DNA from: Dactylorhiza incarnata
Lineage: Eukaryota; Streptophyta; Magnoliopsida; Asparagales; Orchidaceae
DNA: 64,000 bases
NCBI GenBank assembly: GCA_033032865.1
Contig: JAWHQI010000005.1
Span: 13,168,001-13,232,000 of the forward strand
Direction of reading: 5' to 3'
Part shown: positions 44,374-55,711 of the stretch, piece by piece
Layout: each line of letters opens with the position of its first letter
Position numbering within the stretch: position 1 is the stretch's first letter
Program-made: the position numbers and the translations under genes
The notes under the pieces: model-generated
Told to the model about the DNA's origin: nothing
The model's input: only the letters and a program-made list of their open reading frames with translations
The model's database searches: none

Positions 44374-45549
44374 ATGTATTCCTGGACTGAACCTATCATT
44401 AATGACAAGATGAGCTATTATATCGATCAAATGAGGGAATTAAATGATGCGTATCGTAGGGGCTTTGTATGTTTAATTTGTAAAAGTGAAAATCATGTTT
44501 TAAAGGATTGCCCCAGTCTTTTACCTACTCCAATTCCCAACTGTAGTCCTTCACATCCTGATGACAAAGTCCCTATCGCTCAGTCCTTAACCGTGGAGGG
44601 AATCGAGCCCTCAACCCCCGAGCTTATTTCTTGCATGGACTCTTCACTCCTTGTATATGTCTTTACTCCTAGTGATGACGATCACTCATTTGATGGCCAA
44701 CATGGAGAGGATTGGGAGCTCTTAGATGCACCGGAGTGGGATGAGGAGAGTGTTCTCTCCAGCGGGGAGGTGTCTACGGATCCTTTTGCGGAGGAACCAG
44801 ATCTCTTATTTTCTGATTTTGACATTGATTATGTTCCTCCAGCTTCTTTACAAAATTTTTCTACACATATTTTTGATGATCCTGTCGAAGATTGTTTGTA
44901 GGGTGATGTTCTGGACCTCCAAGCTGCGCCTAAGTGGGATGACAAGGAAGACCTTTCTGATGAGGAGTTGTGCACCTCCTCATTTGTGAAGGAGATTTGC
45001 CGTACCACTGATGCCTTCGAGTTTTCAGATGCGCCTCGCTATGACTCTTATGACACTGAGTGTGATCAGGCTTGGGAACCTGCCAGGAGTGAAACCGGGA
45101 CCACTCCTCCTTTGTTTAATTTTTTTAGTTCTTCATCCAGTTTATTTCCTAATCCTCTTTCTTTTAATAATGATATTGAAAAGTTCATCCTTCCTGCTTC
45201 CCCGCCTTCTTTAATGTATAATATTTCATTTATCTCTCTGCAGGTGCTTGAATATCTAGACCCCTTTTTGGGTAATTCTGAGTGGCAGTCTTGGAAGGAA
45301 AAGCAAATGACAATGATGAAATCAATCGTCTATTCCACCTTATCATCATTGCCTGCTTTTTCCTTGAAAGACTGGGTGCAGGGTGGTAAACGCTACTTCA
45401 TCCATGACCGCCGATTGGAGGAGAGGAAGAGGATGAAGAAAGATGAAATATGGAGATGGAAGGCTCCTGATCTTCTGGACTGCTGTTGTTGGGTCTTCAG
45501 ACCCATTTCTTTTATTTCTAATTACTATTTTAAATCAACTTACAGTTGA
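44374..45549 (+). pseudogene. Zinc-knuckle acidic protein of TE8 (one in-frame stop)
   Basis: I start it at the ATG at 44374 (MYSWTEPI), matching TE1; an upstream in-frame ATG at 44329 is less supported. One CCHC knuckle CLICKSENHVLKDC lies about 33 residues in. The acidic region has repeats LDAPEWDEESVLSSGEV, AAPKWDDKEDLSDEE and SDAPRYDSYDTE, then SETGTTPPLF. A TAG at 44899-44901 interrupts; the frame continues uninterrupted to 45549. The C-terminus (QVLEYLDPFLGN..., KRYFIHDRRLEERKRMKKDE) is unlike TE3. No enzyme domain. Without the single stop it would be about 391 residues. Nucleic-acid binding is inferred from the knuckle. Confidence 0.78.
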
Positions 45550-45688
45550 TCTTTTTGGCATGCTTGTAATAATTAGGATATTTTAGTTTTCTCTTTTATG
45601 TTTAGACAATGTTATTAAAACTGCATAATACAGGTATTAAGTCCAGCTTAAGGACGGTAAACAAAAGCGTTGATGGGAGACAACCTAA
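45550..45688 (+). other. TE8 residual 3' interior
   Basis: Holds TTAAGTCCAGCTTAAGGACG and AAGCGTTGATGGGAGACAAC, sequences I associate with the 3' interior of Athila-type elements (AAGCGCTTGTTGGGAGGCAA). The LTR resumes abruptly after it. Confidence 0.55.
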
Positions 45689-47301
45689 GTGCACCTCTTA
45701 GGCTTGTTGTGGTATGCAATTGCATGCTTTATTGTTGGGGGCAAGCACAATGTGCTCCCCATTCTCTTTATGCATTTATGCTTGAGCTAGAGGGGTATTC
45801 CAAGTTGGGTTGTGGTTGATGCAGGTGGACAGTTCATCCATTTTTTACCCAGAATTCATGTCTACGTATATCGCACGGTCGTGCATTTTCCTTGACGCAC
45901 GGTCGAATGTGATCGTGCGTTCTCTTCTGTGGTGAAAACGATGTTCTGTCGTTGATCGTGCGTCTCTACGCACGGGCAGTTGCCCGTGCGTGAAGGAATC
46001 GCACGATCAACCTGTTTAACCTTGTGTTTGGCCAATCTGAATTTGCCCGTGCATTTTCACGCACGGTCGGCTTCGACCGTGCATGAGTAAAACGCACGGG
46101 CGCGCCTACTTCGTTTGCCTGGCCTTTTTCCTCGATTAATATCGGACGGTTCATGCACGGTCGTGTGTTCGACCGTGCGTGACCAAATTTCATATTGATT
46201 TCGATAAAAGCGCAGATTTCTGCCCTAATGAGGATCGACTCTTCTTTCCCGCGTCCAAGAGCTCTAGTTTCGCCCATTTCGCCGCTCCATCACTGCCCAC
46301 CTTTGGGAGGAGCTCCGGCCGTCATTCTCTTGCAAATCTCAAGCCGGAGCATCCTCTAGGCCTCCTCCATTGTTCGTGCACCTCCAAAGCTCCATTTTGA
46401 GGGATTTTCTGCTGCATATATGAAGTTCTCCAGTGATATCATGGCCAAAGAAGATTGACGGAGAAGACGGGTATAATAGAAGAAGGTGACAGCTCTTCCG
46501 GACCCCGGACGGCAGTTGGAGCCCGAGCTCGGACAAGGATTGACAACCCTAGATTCCGGCCATGAACCTCCGATGAGTCTCCGTGCTTTGGTTGTAATCT
46601 CAACCTCCTTTACATTGTAGTGTGTTATTCCATAATTATTTGGGTGTATGAACAATGTTTGCTAAACCTTATTTTGTCATTTAATATTTCATGTCTATGT
46701 GAAATCGTTATGTGTGGTTTATGCAAGTGAGGAGCGCCCCATTCCATCCTGCATCCCGCCGTCATGTTCGTGTGCCGCACTAGCAATTGCTAGTGGCGTG
46801 CTTGTTGACGAGGTGCTTGCGACCCTCATTCCGCCGGTGTAACCCACTCTATCTGCAAGCCTACTCTTCCATCCGCCTAGCGAAGCGTGGCATAGCGGCC
46901 CGTGTAATCCATTCTCCTAACAAAGCAGCGCGCTCAAGGCTTGCACAGTTCAATTCTGCTTGCCTACTCGTCCATCCACCCTTGCGAAGTAGTGCGTTCA
47001 AGTCCTACGTAGTTTTCCATCCCGCCTGCTGAAGCATTGCATAGCGGCATTGCATAGGAGTAGTTGTAGTCATTTTCTTTTATTTTCCAAAAGCCAAATC
47101 ACCCTCTCCCGCAATCCATCCGACCTAAAGGACTTCGATCTCAAGTCCTTCCTCAATAGTCAACTCCACCTTACTGTGTTCCTTCGAGATTGATACTCGG
47201 GGATTCACTCCTAGTTGTATATTACTTGAACGATCGGTACACTGCCATTTCGTGCCGCAGTCTCGCTACCTCCTATAGCGGTGTGCTAGATTTGCGCATC
47301 A
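45689..47301 (+). repeat. 3' LTR of TE8 (5'-truncated)
   Basis: Aligns to the 5' LTR from about 42507 onward. Motif array about 45872-46190; the TATA box has decayed to GATAAAAG (46203-46210). Confidence 0.9.
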
Positions 47302-47306
47302 CGAGC

Positions 47307-48270
47307 TAGAGGAGAGATTCCTGCAGCTAAGGCAGGGCAGTAGAACAACTCAAGAGTATTACCGGGAGTTCTCCTACTTAGCTCGCTTCGCTGATTCATA
47401 TCAGCTGGATGATGCGGGTTATGCGAAGAAGATCTATAAGGACCTCCGGGACGATCTGAGGCAGGCCCTCCTTTTTGTTGCTTATGACCAAGAAGTTTAA
47501 GGCGAACCAGCTCGTGGTTTGAGGCAGTGGGAAAAGTCTTGCAGATGACTCTGTGACCGGTGGCAGAAGTCAACAGCAGAGGATTTGGTTCATCAGACAG
47601 AGGAGAGGCAGAGAACGACCCCGACCGGAGGATAGACAGTAGTAGAGGGCTCCAGAAGTATTGGCCCCTCAACCATTACAGATATGAGAAATGCCAAGGC
47701 AGGTGGATGGGGCACCTCCCCCACTGGTATGCTACTACTGCCATTATCTTGGACATATTCGGGCTAATTTCCCCCGGAGAGCCTCACCACCACCAGCACC
47801 ACAGGATGCCCCACCTGCTCAGCACTTCAAGGGCCGAGGATGTGGTCGAGTCCGAGGATTTCATGGAGGATATCGTCGACCAGCCGGAGAACAAGTTTAC
47901 GCTTTGGATCTTGCCCAACCCCGGAGCCCGAAAAGATTCATTGTAGGTTTGTTAGTATTCTAAGTTCTTTTTCTATTCTGAGAATATATAACTAACTATA
48001 GAATTACTAGAAATAGAAAACCTAGTCACCTAAAACCATACAACAAATTCAGAAATAGTAAATGTATACGGCAAGCCTGCCCATACCCTATTCGACACAG
48101 GAACATCACACAATTTCGTCTCAGAGGATTTCATCAAGGAATTGGATCAGATTCGATACTACACGGGAGCTATCAGGAGGGTGTGTCTTCCTAATGGGTC
48201 GGAGATGGAATCAACTGCAAAATGCCTCCTAAAGGTGACAATTGAATGACTGCCACTCGATGCTCTAACA
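47307..48270 (+). pseudogene. TE4 gag C-terminus and protease
   Basis: gag continues with EERFLQLRQGSRTTQEYYREFSYLARFAD, then a degraded knuckle CYYCHYLGHIRANF whose last Cys is Phe, and the linker GEQVYALDLAQP typical of chromoviruses before the protease. Protease motif GKPAHTLFDTGTSHNFVSEDFI near 48070-48140 and LDFDLVLGMTWL near 48290. Stops at about 47500, 47644 and 48248 break the frame. It would supply nucleocapsid and protease. Confidence 0.8.
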
Positions 48271-48471
48271 ACCATCTTGAAAATGCTAGACTTCGACCTT
48301 GTCTTGGGGATGACATGGCTCACCTAGAACCATGCTCAGATAGATTGCCCTGCAAGGAAGGTCGTGCTAAGATACGACACCACCTACGCAACCTTCAAAG
48401 GTATTATCCCGGCCTCCAGTCGTTTACTTTCCTCTACTAAGGTCGTCAAGGCCCATTTATAGGGAGACGAG

Positions 48472-49686
48472 GTGTATATGATCTATTTAGAGATGAAGGA
48501 AATAGAGACTCCCCTTACCAATATCCTAGTTCTGCGTGATTTTCCTACTTATTTTTGGAGAAGCTACTCGGGTTACCGCCGTACAGGGAGAAAGATTTTT
48601 CAGATTCAGCTAGTGCCATGGACGAAGCCAGTATCTAGGGCTCTATATCGGATGGCTCCAAAGGAACTGGCAGAGTTCAGGAGACAACTTCAAGACCTAG
48701 TGGAGGCATGATTCGTTAGGACGAGCTCCACTCCATGGGGAGCCCCAGTATTGTTTATGAAGAAGAAGGATGGGACACTCAGGCTGTGCATTGACTATAG
48801 AGGATTGAACAGGCTGACATTCCGGAACACATACCCCTTGCCGAGAATAGGTGAGCTATTTAATCAGTTGGAGGGAGCTCATTGGTTCTCGAAGCTTGAT
48901 TTCAGATCGAGGTATTATCAGTTATAGATCCAGAAGGGGGACATTCCGAGGACAGCATTTAGTAGCCGATATGGCCTCCATGAGTTCACGGTGATGCCAT
49001 TCGGGCTCACAAATGCACCCTCCACATTCATGAGTCTGATGAACCGAGTGGTCGAGGCCTATCTCGATGTCTTCATCATCGTGTTTATAGATGATGTCCT
49101 CATCTACTCGAGGACGGAGGAGGATCATACATAACACTTGGCACTGATTTGGAGAATCTTCGGGAGCATAGCTTATATGCAAAGTTCAGTAATTGTTAGT
49201 TCTGGTTGAGGGAGGTGGCCTTTCTAGGGAAAATTATCAGTGGAGCTGGTCTAGCTATGGATCAAGTGAAGATTTAGGCCGTGCGATACTGGCCGCCATT
49301 GAAGACAGCATCCGACATACGAAGTTTCTTAGGACTCGTCGGTTACTACCGGAAGTTCGTGGAGGGATTCTCCCAAATTTCCCTTCCACTAACATCTCTA
49401 ACAAAGAAGGATACACAATTCGTATGGATACCGCAATGCGAGTCTGCCTTCCAGGAACTAAAGGATAGGCTTACCCCAGCTCCCATTCTTGCCCTTTCGT
49501 CTGGGAAGGAATGATTTCAAGTCTACACAGACGTGTCATATCAGGGGATGGGTGATGTATTGATGCAGCACGGGCATGTGATAGCTTATGCTTCCCGTGA
49601 GTTGAAGAAGCATGAACAAAACTACCCAGTGCATGACTTAGAGATGGGTGTAGTGATCTTCTCCTTAAAGATCTTGAGGCATTATC
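48472..49686 (+). pseudogene. TE4 reverse transcriptase and RNase H
   Basis: RT motifs in order: [62 protein letters not shown] (usual LRSGYHQ altered), [15 protein letters not shown], and the catalytic [10 protein letters not shown] near 49087-49115. Stops at 48711, about 48926 and about 49132 and a shift near 49140 break it. The connection (AFLGKIISGAGL, RSFLGLVGYYRKFVEGFS) and RNase H ([34 protein letters not shown]) follow. It ends at RHYL where TE9 is inserted; integrase is missing. Confidence 0.87.
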
Positions 49687-50488
49687 TGTTGGGTTTTCAA
49701 TGCATCAAATGTTGATAGCATATCATATATGCGCAGCGGAAAAGAACAAGAACAACCATAAACAGTTCAAGGAACTTGCAATTTCATGAATCAATAAATA
49801 GGAAAGAATAGAAATACATTGAAATACCTGAAGGTTATTGAGTCAACACTCAACCAAGGTGCTCCACAGAGAAATCTCGAAGATTAATCATTGAGTCCCA
49901 AGCGCAGAAATAGATCGGCGCCTCTACGGGAGTCCACACGAGCGCTGAAGAACCCTAGCTTCTTGTCGTACAAGAACTAGGTCGGAGAAGAAGAGCCCTC
50001 TACGTCTCACACGGACTGCTAGGTCCGACAACAGGGAGAGGCAGCGGCGGCGGGATCGACCGGTCGGTACTCTTCCGTCGGAATCTTTCGCGGAACCTTT
50101 CTGTCGCTCTCTAATTCGCAAAAGAGATCTCACACCTAGGGCATAAGCAAACTGTGATCTATTTATACCCTTAGGGAGAGAGAGGCTATTCGCACACCCA
50201 CGACCAGAAATGGAGTAAACAGAATTCGTCGAGTGATCATGAATTCGTCGAGTAAACACAGAATTCATTGAGTGATCATGAATTCGTCGAGTCGTCGAGT
50301 AACCCAATTCGTCGAGTAAAACCCAATTCATCGAGTAAAACCCAATTCATCGAGTAACTCAATTCGTCGAGTAACTCCATTCGTCGAGACACTTCTCATC
50401 GATTCATCGTGTACTTCCCATCGAGACGTTCTCGATGCAACTCCAATCAGTCATAGGATTAGTCCTCCCATCATATCCAATATGAGTG
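49687..50488 (-). repeat. TE9: LTR fragment of a copia-like element
   Basis: On the minus strand it ends ...TTGAAAACCCAACA at 49687 against TE4 RNase H. Minus-strand TATAAATA box at 50160-50167. Upstream of it (50221-50420) is an array of about ten AATTCGTCGAGTAA-type units. The start is cut by TE10 at 50489 (GAGTG at 50484-50488 as possible target site). No coding region seen; it is a solo or truncated LTR. Confidence 0.65.
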
Positions 50489-51257
50489 TGATGTAGGCTT
50501 CACCCTCCAACGCGGACGCTACGAGTTAATTTACTTTCTTACCCGATGTATTATGAATACTACGCACATGACGTAGAAAGCAGCGAAACTTTTGCGCAAT
50601 ATTATCAATTTTAATTTGCCTCGACGGTTTGCCAATTCGCTAGAGATTGAATAGAGGCTATAGGCCAATATTCGCTCCGGCTAAATGGACCCACCCGATC
50701 GAGCTATGTGTTGTACCAAAAGAGATCCAAAGAAAATATCGATTCGGAAAATGGTAGATCTCTCCCAACAATAAGCGGGGCTCGCCAAACCCCTTCAAAA
50801 ATTAAAATAACGGATGAAATGCAATTTCAATATGAAGAAACCCCACGAAAAATCAGTGATTCGAAGATCACGCCACAGAATTCCACCACAAGAAAAATCA
50901 AGAAAAGCAATCACACTAGTGGTTTGTTCGTTACCCGCTTGAGATTGGATTGGCCTCAAGAAATACACTCGCCCGCCCATTCTTCTTTGGATCCACCGGA
51001 AGCGCGTTGTTTGGAGAGGAATCCGTTCGCCGTCTTTGCTTCACCGTAACCAAGATCCGCCAAATGTCACTTAGATCCCTTGAGGAATCCATAGAGGATG
51101 AAGAGCCGTCCAAGAATAGGAAAGAGAAAAGGTGGTGGGGAGAATACTTGGTAGAGAGGGTGGCTAGAGGGGAGAGGAGGGGCGGATCTCCAAGGTGAGA
51201 GGGCGGTCGGTGGCTAGAAAGAGGAGGAGAGGAGGGGGCGGCCTCCTTGGCCGAAAC
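50489..51257 (-). repeat. 3' LTR of TE10 (start deleted)
   Basis: Aligns to 62884 onward. Relative to that copy about 120 bp, including the TGATGTA LTR start and adjoining tract, are deleted at 51257/51258. Confidence 0.82.
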
Positions 51258-51388
51258 TTTTATAGGCCTTGCCTCAGTTTTGACTAAACGCAGTCCAAAA
51301 TTAAACACGACCAAAAATTTAAAACATTAACAAGACATAAAATATAAATATGATAAAATTAATAATTATAATAAAACTATTATAATTA

Positions 51389-53166
51389 TTAATTGTTTTG
51401 CTTGCGCCTCGGACGGAGATTGTAACGGCACGCATCACTGTCGCCGCGATGGCGATGGCGTAAATCCTTGGTCGGCGTGTCGACTTCATCCGTAGGTGCG
51501 CCATCCTCCATAGGAGCACTGTTACCAACATATTCACATTGAGGCTCGTCCTCGCCATCAATCCTCCCCCGCTCAAAAGTACTCATCACCGATGAGTTGT
51601 CGCGCAGGTAGCGGTGGAGAAGACCATCATCCAAAAGGGTCACCTCCGATTCTGGAAGCCACGAGTCATCGGAGGCTGGGCGGTCACGCCAACGAATCAA
51701 GTAGCGACGACTGGTACCACTGGGCGAGGAAAGCACTTCATCTCTAAGGATCCTGTCAGGAACTTAAATGGTTCGGGGGAACCTTGGAAACTCATTAGGC
51801 AAATAAGGAGAATTAATTCTGTCATCAACATTCAACGTACCTCCAGTGGGGACCGAAGAACAGAGCGATCCGGGCCTAACCTCACCCCCAAACCCATTAG
51901 ACAAAGAAGTGGAACCAAATGGGCAGACCGATAAATCAAGTGGTGGAGAAACATACGACGTTAAATCCGAAACATTGAAAATAGGGGAGATGCCCCAATC
52001 AGTGGGTAACTCCAAAAAAACGCATTTTCGCCCAGTTTGTTTAAAATTCGAAACGGGCCCGCTCGCCGATTAGCCAACTTTTTATGGCACCCGAAGGCAT
52101 CCATTCAGGGACAAGATGCACCATAACCAAATCTCCAACTTTCAAGTGGGATGCCCTCCTATGTACGTTAGAGTGTAATTGATTAGACGCGTATTGAGTA
52201 TCGAGCGTGTCCTTCACGTGTTTATGTAATTCATGAACATGAGCGGCAAAATCCTGTGCAAATTTACTCGACTTGTAAGATGGAGGTAACGGAATTAAGT
52301 CAAGTGGCACAGGGGCCATATAGCCGTGTACGATCTCATTTGGGGACAACCCGGTGAACCTATTTTTAGAATTATTGTAAGCCAATTGTGCATGGGGAAG
52401 GATGAGGTCCCACGTACCCTTGTGGTCACCAACGAGACACCGTAGTAAACTACCCAAACTCTGATTCACTACCTCCGTTTGCCCATCCATTTGTGTCGTA
52501 GGCTGAAGAAAACAAGAGCTTAGTGCCCATGATTCGCCACAAGGTCTTCTAGAAATAGCTAGTGAACTTCACATCCCGATCAGTGACGATAGACTTAGGA
52601 ACGCCCCGATGTCCAACGACTTCCTTAAAAAATAACTTTGCTACATGAGATGCATCGTCGGTCTTATTACCCGCAATAAAATACGCCATTTTGGAAAATC
52701 GATCAACGACCACCAGAATGGAATCGTTACGACGAAAAGTGACAGGAAGACCTAGAATGAAATCCATACTAATATCCTCCCAAGGTACGGAAGGAATCGG
52801 AAGAGGTGTATAAAGCCCTGCATTCGTTTTGTTGCCCTTAGCCAATTGACATGTCCGACAACTGTTCACAATCTTATGCACCGTATACTTAAGGCTCGGC
52901 CAATAAAACTTGTCCTCCACTAATGTGATGGTTTTGTCACGTCCAAAATGACCGCCTAGACCACCACTATGCAACTCCCACACGATGAAATGGAGAAGGG
53001 ACGAGCGAGGGATACAAAGCTTGGCATGCCTAAATAGGTAGCCGTCGCGAATATAATATGCGGAAATGGTCATGGGCGCATCGCCTTGAGCAGAGAGATA
53101 TATCTCTTTGAAGTCCGGACAAGTGACATACTCATCCTTAATACGTTCAAATCTGATGACCTTCAC
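51389..53166 (-). pseudogene. TE10 integrase with C-terminal chromodomain
   Basis: The integrase zinc region HSGGLGGHFGRDKT...CRTCQLAKG starts about 80 residues in; the core shows SVPWEDISMDFILGLP and TDRDVKFTS, then (after a shift) DGQTEVVNQSLGSLLRCL with the Glu. The C-terminal part has LKVGDLVMVHLV and LPTDWGISPIFNVSDL. It ends with a chromodomain-like block RRYLIRWRDRPASDDSWLPE and a basic tail NLRPRRKQNN. The chromodomain would direct insertion to marked chromatin. Frameshifts occur near 52550, 52040 and 51750. Confidence 0.87.
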
Positions 53167-53988
53167 CTATAATGTGGTCAATAACAAGGAGACGCGGCTA
53201 AGGGCGTCCGCCACCCGGTTAAGGGTTCCCTTAAGATGCTTGATAATAAAAGAGTACTCCTGGAGATAGGAGACCCACTTAGCGTGTCGGGGCCTGACCT
53301 TGCTTTGGGAGTTGACAAATCTTAATGCCTCATGATCGGATTGGATGACAAACTCCTTCGGGAGAAGGTAGTGCCGCCAATGTTGGAGGCAACGTATCAC
53401 GACATAGAACTCACGGTCATAATTCTAATAATTCAGTTTTGGACCCGCCAATTTCTCACTAAAATACCCAACCGGATGACCCTCCTGACTTAACACGCCT
53501 CCAATCCCGATCCCCGACGCGTCACAAGATAATTCAAAAACCTTATTAAAGTCCGACAACCGCAATAGGGGGGCTTCCGACATCTTAGCTTTAATCGTTT
53601 GGAATGCGTGAGTGGTCGATTTCGTCCAAGTGAACTCCCCTTTTTTCATGCACTCGGTGATCGGTGCCATGATGCTACTAAAATTGCGAATGAATCGGCG
53701 GTAAAAGGTGGCTAATCCTTGGAAACTCCTAACGCCCCTAATGTTAGTGGGTTCAGGCCAATCTCTTATGTCTTGGACCTTCTTAGGATCCACGTGTATG
53801 CCTTCCGAACTCACTATATACCCGAGGAACTCTACGGATGAAACATAGAACGTACATTTTTTTATATTGATGAATAATTTCTCCGCGCGCAACGTCTCTA
53901 GGATAGTCCTCAAGTGCGATTCGTGATCAATAGTAGACGTGCTAAAAATGAGAATATTGTCAAAATAAACCACAATAAATTTTCCCAA
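53167..53988 (-). pseudogene. TE10 RT C-terminus and RNase H
   Basis: Starts with the RT catalytic region VVYFDNILIFST, where the second Asp of the usual FDD is Asn, which should abolish activity. Then CTFYVSSVEFLGYIVSSEGI, FQGLATFYRRFIRNFSSI, RNase H ELSCDASGIGIGGVLSQEG, SDHEALRFV and HAKWVSYLQEYSF. A stop at about 53424 (in PKLNY*) and the end at 53167 break it. Confidence 0.85.
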
Positions 53989-55069
53989 GTAGGTTGGAAG
54001 ACGTGTGTCATCATCCTCGAGAATGTACTAGGGGCATTGGATAATCCAAACGGCATTACTAACACTCATAGAGCCCCTCTTTAGATTTAAAAGCAGTCTT
54101 CCACTCATCGCCCTCCCGGATTCTAATCTGGTGGTAGCCACTCCTAAGGTCCAATTTAGAAAAGATCGTGGCACCGGCTAACATGTCCAACAAGTCATCT
54201 AAACGCGGGATGGGAAACCGATATTTAATTGTGATTTTATTAATGGCTCTACTATCGACGCACATCCTCCACGAACTGTCTTTCTTAGGCGCTAGCAAAG
54301 CTGGAACGGCACGCGAACTCTTACTATGATGAATAAATCCCTTCTGTAACAAATCCGAAATTTGAGTTTGGAGCTCTAAATGTGCAGACGGATTTAACCG
54401 ATAGTGAGGCATGTTGGGTAACGAGGACCCTGGAATGAAATCTATCGCATGCTGGATGTCTCGTAACGGGTGTAATGTAGGGGGTAGCTCTTCCGGGTAG
54501 ACATCCTTAAATTCTTCTAACATGTTCCACAGGGCGGGTGGTAAACAATCAAACGAAGGCACGTCCTCCTTGATTTGTAGGCAAACTAAGGCATAAAGGA
54601 CACCATCTAAAAATGTCTGGCATGCGAACTCTTTCTTACCAATCAAACTTATGGTCTTCTTCTCTATGGGTACAATTGTGTCTTTCGAGGCGCTCGGAGG
54701 ATCCTTAGGCGGAGTGGGCTTCAAGATAACGGTCTTGTCATTAAACTTGAACTCGTAGGTGTTGGCTCGCCCGAAGTGGGTAACGTCATGGTCATAAAGC
54801 CCCGGACGTCTGAGCAACACATGACAGGCATCCATGGGGATGACGTCACACCAAATCTTCTCCGAATAAGTCTTGGTGGTGAGAGGTACCAAACAACGCC
54901 GCACAACCGGAAGGGATGTTTTATTAACCCATGCCACCTTATAAAGGTGAGGGTGCGGGTCGGTGACCAATTTCTTCTGGGTCACCGCATTCTCTGAAAT
55001 CACGTTCATGCAGCTACCGCTATCGATGATTATCTTGCACCACTTCTCACCGCTCTTAAAATAAAACAA
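53989..55069 (-). pseudogene. TE10 protease and RT N-terminus
   Basis: Protease motif KIIIDSGSCMNVIS begins about 13 residues from the TE11 junction; GRANTYEFKFNDK and a long linker follow. RT begins LNPSAHLELQTQISDLLQKGFIHHSKSSRAVPALLAPKKDSSWRMCVDSRAINKITIKYRFPIPRLDDLLDML and GATIFSKLDLRSGYHQIRI. Frameshifts near 54059 separate LVMPFGLSNAPSTF from the flanks. The 5' side is cut by TE11 at about 55066-55070. Confidence 0.87.
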
Positions 55070-55165
55070 AATACTTTAAAGCAAATCTGGGTACCTAAGA
55101 CTTCCACTTATTCTATGGGAGGTTCTACTTGGGTATCCGGGTCTTTACTCTCATCTTCTTTCTAG

Positions 55166-55711
55166 ATGTGTAGGCAGGCTAAGGACAATGAAGACGTATG
55201 GTACTTGGATTCAGGATGCTCCAAGCACATGACGGGCAATAAAGCTAAGTTCCTTAGCCTAGAAAAGAAGAAGGGAGGGATCGTGACGTTTGGTGACAAC
55301 GGAAAAGGAAGGATCATGGGAATTGGTACAGTTGGTAACGAATCCTTCACTATATCAAATGTTCTTTATTTAAAAGGGCTAAAACATAATCTTATTTCAA
55401 TTAGCCAATTATGTGATAAAGGATTAGATGTTTTATTTGAATCTTCTACTAATCTATGGAAAATATCTAATCCTATTACAAACAATATTTTACTAACTGC
55501 GCCAAGAATACATAATGTTTATATAGTTTCATTTCATGATCTTTCAAAATCATCTTTAAAATGTTTTATTACCAAAAATAATGAACTTGAACTTTGGCAT
55601 AGAAGGCTAGGACATGCTAGCATAAAGCTTATTGTAAAACTTGCCAAAAGAGATTTAATTAGAGGATTGCCTAGATTAAATGGAAATTTACCTTCACTTT
55701 GTTCACCATGA
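55166..55711 (+). pseudogene. TE11 protease and gag-pre-integrase region
   Basis: Protease motif WYLDSGCSKHMTGN, then NVLYLKGLKHNLISISQLC and LELWHRRLGHASIKLIVKLAKRDLIRGLP ending CSP followed by TGA. In TE5 this position is the second Cys of the integrase HHCC motif, so a Cys codon became TGA. The frame continues directly into the integrase. Confidence 0.88.

Larger units (their letters stand above)
42389..47301 (+). mobile_element. TE8: non-autonomous element of the same family, 3' deleted (4913 bp)
   Basis: Target duplication CGAGC (42384-42388 and 47302-47306) in TE4 gag. 5' LTR 1730 bp (42389-44118). The 3' LTR (45689-47301) lacks its first about 118 bp, and the polypurine tract and much of the 3' interior are gone, consistent with one deletion joining about 45688 to mid-U3. 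Its protein resembles TE1 more than TE3. The LTR motif has diverged to CGCACGGTC/GACCGTGCG. Confidence 0.92.
13691..49686 (+). mobile_element. TE4: degraded Ty3/gypsy chromovirus-type element, host of most nested insertions
   Basis: Recognisable pieces in order: end of 5' LTR (13691-13852), tRNA-iMet primer site, gag (14053-14346, 42219-42388, 47307-47945), protease (about 48050-48270), reverse transcriptase and RNase H (about 48472-49686). TE5 and TE8 split gag; TE9 cuts it after RNase H, so integrase and 3' LTR are not seen. An LTR ending GGGTCTTACA plus a tRNA-iMet primer and a gag with the AKRWW motif fit the Tekay/Del group. Many stops and frameshifts make it the oldest element here. Confidence 0.85.

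Noticed and set aside
47286..47672. A 128-codon minus-strand open frame
   Set aside because: Overlaps the clearly homologous TE4 gag on the + strand; no family features.
50221..50420. Possible CRISPR-like array
   Set aside because: Units are contiguous, 15-18 bp, without unique spacers, and lie in a plant LTR.
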